Shown here: piece by piece, positions 1-5,704 of the stretch
Layout: the number at the start of each line of letters is the position of its first letter
Numbering within the stretch: the stretch's first letter is position 1
DNA from: PVC group bacterium
Lineage (GTDB): Bacteria; Verrucomicrobiota; Kiritimatiellia; UBA8416
Direction of reading: 5' to 3'
DNA: 7,934 nucleotides
NCBI GenBank assembly: GCA_003567805.1
Contig: PWYP01000057.1
Location: 1-7,934, forward strand
Notes under the pieces: model-generated
What the model was told of the DNA's origin: nothing
Databases searched by the model: none
The model's input: only the letters and a program-made list of their open reading frames with translations
Program-made: the position numbers and the translations under genes

Positions 1-2
1 CA

Positions 3-305
3 ACGCAAGAAGAATGTTACGAGCGGCGCGGGTTTCATTTTCGCAAGGTTACGTATGGCAATTTGACGGTATATCATGCCTCTGCTAAAGCTGGGGGGCA
101 GGTATCGACGCCAGAAATACATCATAATGAGTATGAGCTATTTTGGGTTTTGCATGGTGCTGTAAGATTGATTTTGCCGAACGAACAGCATGTATTGCGA
201 GACGGGCAAGCCATTCAGTTTGATGCTGTGCTTGAACATTCTTATGAAGTGATTGAGGATAGTGAAATGGTAATGACGCACATCAGAAAGGGGATGCGAT
301 ACTAA
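3..305 (+). CDS. Partial cupin-domain protein, probably the C-terminal half of an XRE-cupin transcriptional regulator
   Basis: The reading frame is open from the left edge, so the start lies outside the window; about 100 residues are visible, ending at TAA 303-305. The visible part is a single small beta-barrel cupin. The core EIHHNEYELFWVLHG (visible residues 38-52) is followed by a GQAIQFDAVLEH stretch (68-79), matching the two cupin half-motifs. In helix-turn-helix-cupin regulators this domain forms the C-terminal ligand sensor, and such proteins end shortly after the second motif, as here. Aligned by eye, the first metal histidine of the usual HxH is Ile39, while His41, Glu45 and His79 remain, so metal binding may be altered. 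The HTH itself is not in view, so a stand-alone cupin enzyme is possible. The next gene starts on the base after the stop, so the two are almost certainly co-transcribed, which suits a local regulator of the glycosidase. Confidence 0.7.
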   Translation, partial: TQEECYERRGFHFRKVTYGNLTVYHASAKAGGQVSTPEIHHNEYELFWVLHGAVRLILPNEQHVLRDGQAIQFDAVLEHSYEVIEDSEMVMTHIRKGMRY

Positions 306-1685
306 ATGAAAGTACATGCAGATTTAAAGCTTGAGGATTTGAAGGGGGCATTGGAGCGTTTTTGGAAGCTTTCGGGCGAGAAGATCGAAAGGATCGAGCG
401 GGAGTATGACATTTCGAAAGGTTCTCCCGTTTTTACCGTGGGGGGTACATACACCACCCGTGGATGGACGGAGTGGACGCAGGGCTTTCAATATGGTTCT
501 TCGGTATTACAATTTGATGCGACGGATGAATGCACGTTTTTAGATGCGGCGCGTAAGGGCACTTTGCAATACATGGCGCCGCATGTTTCCCACACGGGTG
601 TACATGACCATGGGTTTAATAATACCAGCACATATGGCGGCCTATTGCGTCTGATGGAAGAGGGGCGTATTCCGGCTGATGAATGGGAGGCCAACTTTTA
701 TCGTCTTGCCTTGAAAATATCCGGGGCGGTACAGGCGGGGCGTTGGAGTCCGACAGCGAATGGCAATGGCTTTATTTACTCCTTTAATGGTCCGCATTCG
801 TTATTTGCAGATACGATCCGGTCGTTGCGGGCCTTGGCGTTAAGCTATCGTCTGGGTCATGTGATGATGGGGGAGAATGACAAGCCGGTTTCATTGCTGG
901 CGCGATTGATTATGCATGCGCGTACGACAGCAGAATATGCTGTTTTTTATGGCGAGGGTCGTGATGCATACGACATTCGTGGACGCGTTGCGCACGAGAG
1001 TATCTTTAATCCGAATGATGGCAATTACCGGTGTCCGAATTCCCAGCAAGGCTATGCGCCTTTTAGCACGTGGACACGAGGTCTGGCTTGGATCATGTGT
1101 GGTTATGCGGAAGAGCTTGAGTTTCTTGATACGGTTCCGGCTGTTGACCTGGAAGGGTTGGGCGGCGTAGATGCAATTCGGGATTTCATGCTAAAGGCGG
1201 CCGAGGCCACCTGTGACTTCTATATCGCGCATACGGGCGCAGATGGTATCCCGTATTGGGATACAGGAGCCCCTGGCTTGGCTAAGATGGGCGATATATA
1301 TGATTGCCCGGCGGATCCGTATAATGAATATGAGCCGGTTGATAGTAGTGCGGCGGCGATAGCGGCACAAGGGCTTATCCGACTTGGGAATTGGTTGGAG
1401 AGCCATGATGCGACCAAAGCGGCGCATTATCGTCAGGCTGGATTAAGTGTGATGCAGACGTTGCTGCAGGAACCGTATTTGAGTACGAAGCCGGAACATC
1501 AGGGCTTGTTGCTGCATTCGGTGTATCATCGTCCAAATGATTGGGATGCGATTCCGGCAGGGCAGAAGGTGCCGTGTGACGAGTCGAGTATGTGGGGGGA
1601 TTACCACATGCGCGAAGCGGCATTATTGGTGCAACGCATGCTCGATGATAAGCCGTATTACACGTTTTTTAATGGCATCGGGTAA
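306..1685 (+). CDS. GH88-like unsaturated glucuronyl/uronyl hydrolase
   Basis: 459 residues, with no signal peptide, so probably cytosolic. Family GH88 (alpha/alpha barrel) hydrates the double bond of 4,5-unsaturated uronyl residues left by polysaccharide lyases and thereby releases them. Landmarks: HDHGF at residues 100-104 with Asp101 as the equivalent of the first catalytic Asp; FADTIRSL at 167-174 with Asp169 in the place of the second catalytic Asp; HARTT at 204-208; QGYAPFSTWTRGLAW at 248-262, the characteristic QGY..xSxWxRGxAW segment; DSSAAAIAA at 346-354; SMWGDY at 428-433. The length is somewhat above the usual 370-400, with extra residues between the two Asp motifs and around 265-300. 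ATG 306 immediately follows the upstream TAA; AAAGGGG at 287-293 is a plausible though distant ribosome site. The related GH105 family is the main alternative. The family is clear; the true substrate is not. Confidence 0.85.
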   Translation: MKVHADLKLEDLKGALERFWKLSGEKIERIEREYDISKGSPVFTVGGTYTTRGWTEWTQGFQYGSSVLQFDATDECTFLDAARKGTLQYMAPHVSHTGVHDHGFNNTSTYGGLLRLMEEGRIPADEWEANFYRLALKISGAVQAGRWSPTANGNGFIYSFNGPHSLFADTIRSLRALALSYRLGHVMMGENDKPVSLLARLIMHARTTAEYAVFYGEGRDAYDIRGRVAHESIFNPNDGNYRCPNSQQGYAPFSTWTRGLAWIMCGYAEELEFLDTVPAVDLEGLGGVDAIRDFMLKAAEATCDFYIAHTGADGIPYWDTGAPGLAKMGDIYDCPADPYNEYEPVDSSAAAIAAQGLIRLGNWLESHDATKAAHYRQAGLSVMQTLLQEPYLSTKPEHQGLLLHSVYHRPNDWDAIPAGQKVPCDESSMWGDYHMREAALLVQRMLDDKPYYTFFNGIG

Positions 1686-1694
1686 AATGGGTGT

Positions 1695-1729
1695 CCCTAC
1701 TTCGTTCCACTTGGTGGGACTTCGAAGGG
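1695..1729. repeat. Imperfect palindrome after the GH88 stop, terminator-like or dispersed repeat
   Basis: Two 16-base arms (1695-1710 and 1714-1729) flank a TTG loop. Eleven of 16 positions pair canonically and one more is a T-G pair: an inner stem of seven (1704-1710 with 1714-1720) and an outer CCCT/AGGG stem, separated by a mostly unpaired internal loop. The hexamer ACTTCG occurs in both arms in the same direction. It starts ten bases after the stop codon, where a terminator would sit, but no T-run follows. It may instead be an RNA 3'-end stabiliser or a dispersed intergenic repeat. Confidence 0.5.
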
Positions 1730-1737
1730 CAAGCGTG

Positions 1738-1751
1738 TGTCGAGTGTCGGG
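1738..1751 (+). repeat. Two-unit heptamer repeat TGTCGAG-TGTCGGG
   Basis: Two adjacent 7-base units differ at one base. The second unit is a rotation of the CGGGTGT heptamer found in tandem after the SDR gene at 4543-4570, and the same TGTCGGG also follows the M24 peptidase stop at 6856-6862. Two units alone could be chance; recurrence in three intergenic spaces makes it more noteworthy. Confidence 0.4.
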
Positions 1752-1873
1752 GGAGAATGAGACAGAAATATTTGGACAGAAAGAACTGGTAGGCTCTTCT
1801 TGCGGCTGATGATACAAAAAGCATTTATGTTTATTGGGTACTGTTGATGCGTCTGTGCTGGGGGGCTTGGGTA

Positions 1874-1896
1874 AAGCAGGTTGTGTCAACCTGCTT
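1874..1896. promoter_or_regulatory. Perfect 10+3+10 palindrome, candidate operator or RNA hairpin upstream of the cupin gene
   Basis: AAGCAGGTTG (1874-1883) and CAACCTGCTT (1887-1896) are exact reverse complements around the spacer TGT. It lies about 100 bases upstream of the cupin start. With no T-run after it on either strand it is not a standard intrinsic terminator. A dyad of this size fits the binding site of a dimeric regulator, conceivably the cupin-domain regulator encoded at the left edge, or a stable leader hairpin. The function is inferred; the symmetry is seen directly. Confidence 0.5.
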
Positions 1897-1996
1897 CTGC
1901 AAGGATGATGAAAGGCGAAAGGGCGCACATTTTTGCGGTTGCGGTGTTAGGATTTTGATTAGAGATAAGTAACAAAGAAATGCAAGGGAGGTTGAG

Positions 1997-2464
1997 ATGA
2001 TTATAGCGGATTTGGTGAAGATTGAGGGACGGCGGTATCCGGCGCGCCGGCGGACACAGAATATGGTCGGTGGTGTATCGCCGGTACAAGCCAAGAATTT
2101 TGCGATTGGCATGGTGACGTTGGACCCGAATGGTGGTCAGGTTCCCTGGCACAATCAGGAGCAAGAAGAAGTATATATTGTGCTCGAAGGGACTGGCGAA
2201 ATGTGTCTGGGTGATGAAGTGCAGGAGATTACGGCTGGACAGACGGTGCAGATTCCTCCGGGTGTATTTCATCAGCTCAGCAATAAGGGTGATACGCCAT
2301 TGAAAATGATGTATTGCTATGGTCCGGCTGGGGATGTTGCGCATTGGAAGCAGGAATTGGCTGGTACGTTGCCGGCAGCAGGACAGGAAGCACCGCCATT
2401 ACCAGCGGGAGCGCAGTATCCGCAATGCACGGATGAACCAGAAGGCGGACCGGTGATTATTTAA
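1997..2464 (+). CDS. Stand-alone cupin-2 domain protein
   Basis: 155 residues; a very good ribosome site AAGGGAGG (1984-1991) ends five bases before the ATG. A single cupin barrel occupies about residues 33-115. Motif 1 reads GGQVPWHNQEQEEVYIVLEG (46-65) and motif 2 GQTVQIPPGVFHQLSN (81-96). Expected metal ligands are His52, the residue at 54, Glu58 and His92; residue 54 is Gln where the standard HxH motif has His. A Pro/Ala/Gly-rich tail (about 123-155) follows the barrel and looks unstructured. Small cupins next to sugar-acid genes are often isomerases or ring-opening enzymes; KdgF, which opens 4,5-unsaturated uronates, is a cupin and would fit after a GH88 step. This protein is longer than KdgF and its ligand pattern differs, so that role is only a hypothesis. 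A sensor or epimerase role is equally open. Confidence 0.82.
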   Translation: MIIADLVKIEGRRYPARRRTQNMVGGVSPVQAKNFAIGMVTLDPNGGQVPWHNQEQEEVYIVLEGTGEMCLGDEVQEITAGQTVQIPPGVFHQLSNKGDTPLKMMYCYGPAGDVAHWKQELAGTLPAAGQEAPPLPAGAQYPQCTDEPEGGPVII

Positions 2465-2482
2465 TTGGGGATGTTGGGGAAC

Positions 2483-2554
2483 GGACGTAAGGGATTACGT
2501 CCCTCCAAAATTATGGGTTTCAGGAAATATGGAGGGCGGTAATCCTTTACCGCC
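2483..2554. repeat. Inverted pair of REP-like hairpins (BIME-like element)
   Basis: Hairpin A: GGACGTAA (2483-2490), loop GGGA, TTACGTCC (2495-2502). Hairpin B: GGCGGTAA (2535-2542), loop TCCT, TTACCGCC (2547-2554). B is close to the reverse complement of A, and the adjoining CCCTCCA (2501-2507) and TGGAGGG (2530-2536) are exact complements. Each unit, read on its own strand, is GGAG followed by a hairpin, the layout of REP sequences, and the two face each other across 22 bases. At two stem positions the units differ, but in each both sides of the stem changed so that pairing is kept. It sits between the cupin and oxidoreductase genes, where it may modulate mRNA stability or read-through. Confidence 0.65.
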
Positions 2555-2593
2555 GCTAAGGGTTGCAAGAGTCACGAGGAAAGGGAGGATGCG

Positions 2594-3772
2594 ATGGAGA
2601 CGAGGCGGATTGGTATTATTATGAATGGGGTTACGGGGCGCATGGGAACGAACCAGCACCTTGAGCGTTCGATTACGGCCATTATTCAGCAGGGAGGGAT
2701 CAAGATTTCGAATGACCTCGTGCTGATGCCGGATCCCATTCTGACAGGTCGGAATGAGAATAAGCTGAAAGCATTGGCCGAGAAGTATGGTCCGTCAGCC
2801 ATTGGGAAACCTTATGCGTACACAACCGATGTGCAGGGGGCCTTGGATGGTAAGTATGGCGACTATGAAGTGTTTTTTGATGCTTCCGGGACCTTGCAGC
2901 GCGCACCATTTGTCGAGATGGCCGTTAAGGCTGGCAAGGCCATCTATTGCGAAAAGCCCACGGCAGTAGAGACGAAAGAGGCCGTGCGCTTAGCTAAAGT
3001 GGTCGAAGATGCCGGATTGAAAAATGGTGTCGTGCAGGACAAGCTTTGGTTGCCGGGGTTTCGTAAGCTCAAGATGCTGCAGGAGCTTGGGTTCTTTGGC
3101 AAAATCTTGTCGGTGCGTGGTGAATTCGGCTACTGGGTTTTTTCGGGAATGGATTATGATCAGCCAGCCCAGCGCCCGAGTTGGAATTATCGCGCTGAGG
3201 ATGGCGGCGGCATGATGATCGATATGTTCTGCCACTGGCGTTATGTGTTGGATAATGTGTTTGGTCCGGTAGAGCGCGTGGTTGCCTACGGCAATACGGA
3301 TCTTGCCGAGCGTAGGGCTGAGGATGGTAAGCCGTACGCTTGCACAGCCGATGACTCTGCGTATGCGATCTTCTTGTTGCAGGGTGGCTTGGTGGCACAG
3401 TTCAACAGTTCATGGTGCACACGTGTGCGTCGCGATGACTTGCTGACGGTACAAGTGGATGGAGAGAAGGGCTCTGCTGTTGCTGGCCTACGCGAAGTGT
3501 GGGTACAAGGTGCGTCCGAGACACCGAAGCCGGTTTGGAATCCGGATATTGAACAACCAATCAACTTTTACGAGGGCTGGCAGAAGGTTCCGAATAACAT
3601 TGCCTATGAGAATGCTTTCAAAATTCAGTGGGAAGAATTTTTACGGCATGTCGCACTGGATGAACCATGGCGGTATTCGCTCATGGAGGGGGCCAAGGGT
3701 GTACAGCTTGCCGAGCTGGGTATGCAGTCGTGGAAAGAGTCGAAATGGATGGATGTACCGGAGTTATCATGA
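2594..3772 (+). CDS. Gfo/Idh/MocA family NAD(P)-dependent oxidoreductase
   Basis: 392 residues; ribosome site AAGGGAGG (2581-2588) lies five bases before the ATG. The N-terminal Rossmann fold opens with GIIMNGVTGRMGTNQHL (7-23), a subgroup variant of the usual GxGxxG loop. The family signature EKP is at 120-122 (Lys121 catalytic), and the C-terminal alpha/beta domain carries GGGMMIDMFCHW (204-215) with Asp210 and His214 in the usual active-site positions. The length is typical of this family. Members oxidise or reduce sugars, inositols and sugar acids, or epimerise glycosides by way of 3-keto intermediates, using tightly bound NAD(P). Its stop overlaps the start of the SDR gene, implying coupled translation and a shared pathway. 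The family is secure; the substrate is unknown, and sugar or uronate chemistry is inferred from the GH88 neighbour. Confidence 0.9.
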   Translation: METRRIGIIMNGVTGRMGTNQHLERSITAIIQQGGIKISNDLVLMPDPILTGRNENKLKALAEKYGPSAIGKPYAYTTDVQGALDGKYGDYEVFFDASGTLQRAPFVEMAVKAGKAIYCEKPTAVETKEAVRLAKVVEDAGLKNGVVQDKLWLPGFRKLKMLQELGFFGKILSVRGEFGYWVFSGMDYDQPAQRPSWNYRAEDGGGMMIDMFCHWRYVLDNVFGPVERVVAYGNTDLAERRAEDGKPYACTADDSAYAIFLLQGGLVAQFNSSWCTRVRRDDLLTVQVDGEKGSAVAGLREVWVQGASETPKPVWNPDIEQPINFYEGWQKVPNNIAYENAFKIQWEEFLRHVALDEPWRYSLMEGAKGVQLAELGMQSWKESKWMDVPELS

Positions 3773-4542
3773 AGAAACCAGTAGCACTCGTTACAGGCGG
3801 AACTCGCGGTATTGGTCTGGGCGTTGCCCAGACCCTCGCCAAGAATGGTTTTGATGTAACGGTTTGCGGGATGCGTCCGGCTGATGCTGTAGCCGAAACC
3901 GTTGCCGGTCTAGAGGCACTTGGTGCCAAGGTTCTTTATGTTCCTTGCAATGTGGCCGATCGTGTCGCCCGTGAGAACTTGCTACAGGCCGTTCGTGATA
4001 CGTTTGGTTGTCTGCATATATTGGTCAATAATGCCGGTATTGCCCCTCGCGAGCGGAAAGATTTGCTTGAGGCATCCGAGGAAAGCTACGAAGAGGTCAT
4101 GCGGACAAATCTGCAAGGTCCCTATTTCCTGACGCAGCATGCGGCGCGTTGGATGGTAGAACAAAAGCAGGCCGATGCAGATTGGTGGGGCTGCATTATC
4201 AATGTGTCTTCCATCTCGGCCACAGTGGCTTCTGTCAATCGTGGCGAGTACTGCTTGTCCAAGGCGGGGGTGAGCATGGCAACCCAGCTATGGGCAGCGC
4301 GCTTAGGGGAATTCGATATTCCTGTGTATGAGGTGCGTCCGGGTGTGACGGCGACCGATATGACCTCGGGCGTTAAAGAGAAATATGACAAGTTGATTGC
4401 GGATGGTCTGTGTGTGCAGAAACGTTGGGGCGTGCCGGAAGATACAGGCAAGGTGGTAGCGGCGCTGGCGCGCGGGGATTTTCCGTATTCAACAGGTCAG
4501 GTGATCATGGTGGATGGCGGATTGACGTTGCCGAGGTTGTGA
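3769..4542 (+). CDS. Short-chain dehydrogenase/reductase (3-ketoacyl-ACP-reductase-like), likely sugar pathway
   Basis: 257 residues with the start placed at ATG 3769, which overlaps the upstream TGA (ATGA). The frame is open further upstream, but that part lies inside the oxidoreductase gene and is not SDR-like; starting here puts the nucleotide motif at the right distance, and GGAG (3760-3763) serves as ribosome site. Classical SDR features: TGGTRGIG (9-16), NNAG (87-90), Asn114, Ser148, Tyr161 and Lys165 as the catalytic set, and a C-terminal TGQVIMVDGG (242-251). The protein resembles FabG-type reductases, but no fatty-acid gene is nearby. In uronate catabolism SDRs such as KduD act on deoxy-keto sugar acids, and this could be a functional counterpart, though nothing in the sequence proves it. 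Probably cytosolic; NAD versus NADP preference cannot be fixed by eye. Confidence 0.9.
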   Translation: MKKPVALVTGGTRGIGLGVAQTLAKNGFDVTVCGMRPADAVAETVAGLEALGAKVLYVPCNVADRVARENLLQAVRDTFGCLHILVNNAGIAPRERKDLLEASEESYEEVMRTNLQGPYFLTQHAARWMVEQKQADADWWGCIINVSSISATVASVNRGEYCLSKAGVSMATQLWAARLGEFDIPVYEVRPGVTATDMTSGVKEKYDKLIADGLCVQKRWGVPEDTGKVVAALARGDFPYSTGQVIMVDGGLTLPRL

Positions 4543-4570
4543 CGGGTGTCGGGTGACGGGTGTCGGGTGT
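4543..4570 (+). repeat. Heptamer tandem repeat CGGGTGT x4
   Basis: Four consecutive 7-base units beginning on the base after the SDR stop codon: CGGGTGT, CGGGTGA, CGGGTGT, CGGGTGT, then a degenerate CGGCGGG. Viewed as a 14-mer, TGACGGGTGTCGGG is present twice in perfect tandem (4540-4567), with the SDR stop codon inside the first copy. Such arrays arise by replication slippage. It fills most of the 55-base gap before the dehydrogenase gene. Confidence 0.75.
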
Positions 4571-4597
4571 CGGCGGGTCTGAGATGGGGAGCAAAGA

Positions 4598-5596
4598 ATG
4601 AAGCCGAAGAGTTTGTTTTTGCTGGGGAGTGGTAAGTTTTCTGCCATCTATGGTGAAGCCGAACAGGCTGCCATTCGGGCGTTAACCGACGTGCAGGAAA
4701 ATCGTGCGTTGAGCCGGGACGAAGCGATGATCAATCCCGCTTTGCTGGCCGATTGCGAGATCGTTTTCAGTGGCTGGGGTGGCCCGCGCATGGATGCGGA
4801 GTTTCTGGCTCTGGCTCCGAAGCTCAGAGCCGTTTTCTATGGCGCGGGTTCGGTTAAGAAGATCATCAGTGATGTGTTCTGGGAGCGCGATATCGTTTTG
4901 ACAAGTAGTTGGGCTGCCAATGCGGTGCCCGTGGCAGAGTTTACGTTGGGGCAGATTCTGCTTTCGCTCAAGAAGTGCTGGCGTCATATGCGGGATATTC
5001 GGGAAAGCCAGAAGCACAGTGGCAAACTTCCGGTACCGGGAGCCTATGGTAGCACAGTGGCCATCATTTCTCTGGGTATGATTGGGCGCATGGTTTGTGA
5101 GCACTTGCAGCGATTCGATGTGAATGTGATTGGCTACGACCCATATGCTACGCAGGAACATGCCGACAAGCTGGGGGTGACGTTGTGTTCCTTGGAGGAT
5201 TGTTTCCGCGAGGCAGATGTGGTTTCGCTGCATGCCCCATGGTTGCCGGAGACCGAGAAAATGATTACGGGCGCACATTTCGGGATGATGAAACGAGATG
5301 CCACTTTCATCAATACAGCCCGTGGCGCGATCGTGGATGAGCCCGCTATGATTGAGGTGTTACAGCAGCGTTTGGACATATCGGTGTTGCTGGATGTTAC
5401 CTATCCGGAACCCCCTGTAGAGGGATCCTTATTGTACACGCTGCCGAATGTATACCTTACGCCGCACATTGCAGGGTCTCTGGGGAACGAGTGCCGTCGC
5501 ATGGGGCAGTATGCCATCGATGAATGCCGCCGTTACCTGCAAGGGGAGCCTTTGCAGTGGCAGGTGACAAAAGAATTGGCTGCCCGCATGGCATAG
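4598..5596 (+). CDS. D-isomer-specific 2-hydroxyacid dehydrogenase family protein
   Basis: 332 residues; GGGGAG (4586-4591) is six bases before the ATG. The family reduces 2-ketoacids to D-2-hydroxyacids, or the reverse, with NAD(P)H. Features: YGAGSVK (81-87) and AANAVPVAEFTLG (106-118) of the substrate-side domain; the nucleotide loop SLGMIG (158-163), where the first Gly of GxGxxG is Ser; Asp181 at the end of the next strand, suggesting NAD preference; NTARGAIVDE (239-248) with catalytic Arg242; DVTYPEPP (266-273) with Glu271; and PHIAGS (289-294) with His290. The Arg/Glu/His set is therefore complete. Glyoxylate/hydroxypyruvate reductase and phosphoglycerate dehydrogenase are the best-known relatives, but the neighbours suggest a sugar-acid substrate. 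It lies 55 bases after the SDR and is likely in the same transcript. Confidence 0.9.
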   Translation: MKPKSLFLLGSGKFSAIYGEAEQAAIRALTDVQENRALSRDEAMINPALLADCEIVFSGWGGPRMDAEFLALAPKLRAVFYGAGSVKKIISDVFWERDIVLTSSWAANAVPVAEFTLGQILLSLKKCWRHMRDIRESQKHSGKLPVPGAYGSTVAIISLGMIGRMVCEHLQRFDVNVIGYDPYATQEHADKLGVTLCSLEDCFREADVVSLHAPWLPETEKMITGAHFGMMKRDATFINTARGAIVDEPAMIEVLQQRLDISVLLDVTYPEPPVEGSLLYTLPNVYLTPHIAGSLGNECRRMGQYAIDECRRYLQGEPLQWQVTKELAARMA

Positions 5597-5599
5597 CCT

Positions 5600-5629
5600 T
5601 GGCGCAGTGCCAGCCAGAGATGGTTTTTT
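5600..5629 (+). terminator. Weak possible intrinsic terminator after the hydroxyacid dehydrogenase gene
   Basis: Two short stems, TGGC/GCCA (5600-5603 with 5609-5612) and GCCA/TGGT (5613-5616 with 5621-5624), are followed by a run of six T (5624-5629). The T-run and position just after the stop favour termination; the stems are short, so the call is tentative. If real, it separates the catabolic genes from the M24 peptidase gene. Confidence 0.3.
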
Positions 5630-5704
5630 GATTCGGCGATTGAAAACACGCTGCAATTACCGCACCCTTGCCAAACGTATTCATAACGAGCAAGGGAGCG
5701 AAAT

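Larger units (their letters stand above)
1686..1996. other. 311-base intergenic region between the GH88-like and cupin genes
   Basis: I see no convincing gene in this gap. It holds an imperfect hairpin just after the GH88 stop, a two-unit heptamer repeat, a perfect palindrome, and the ribosome binding site of the cupin gene. It is much longer than the other gaps of the window, so a promoter for the cupin and dehydrogenase genes is likely to lie here, but no clean -35/-10 pair stands out. Short open frames on both strands lack ribosome sites and resemble no protein I know. Confidence 0.6.

Noticed and set aside
306..1685. Loss of the second catalytic Asp of GH88 (Asn161 in its place)
   Set aside because: An alternative alignment anchored on HARTT and the following QGY motif places Asp169 in FADTIRSLRAL at the catalytic position, so no loss needs to be claimed.
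1537..1809. 90-residue + strand frame running from inside the GH88 gene into the gap
   Set aside because: Starts within the GH88 gene in another frame with no ribosome site; the part in the gap encodes the palindrome and repeat sequence.
1886..2344. 152-residue open frame on the - strand across the gap and the cupin gene
   Set aside because: Overlaps the cupin gene antisense, lacks a ribosome site and has an implausible composition rich in His, Ile and Arg.
3667..3768. Possible upstream extension of the SDR protein by 34 residues
   Set aside because: The extension lies wholly inside the oxidoreductase gene, has no SDR-like sequence, and would push the TGxxxGIG motif far from the N-terminus. 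ATG 3769 has a ribosome site and the usual ATGA overlap.
4543..4570. CRISPR-like array
   Set aside because: Units are only seven bases with no spacers; this is a simple tandem repeat.
4682..5278. 198-residue open frame on the - strand
   Set aside because: Lies antisense to the clearly conserved hydroxyacid dehydrogenase gene; its translation shows no family features, so it is a shadow frame.
5640..5668. Promoter with TTGAAA as -35 for the M24 gene
   Set aside because: No acceptable -10 hexamer lies 16-18 bases downstream.
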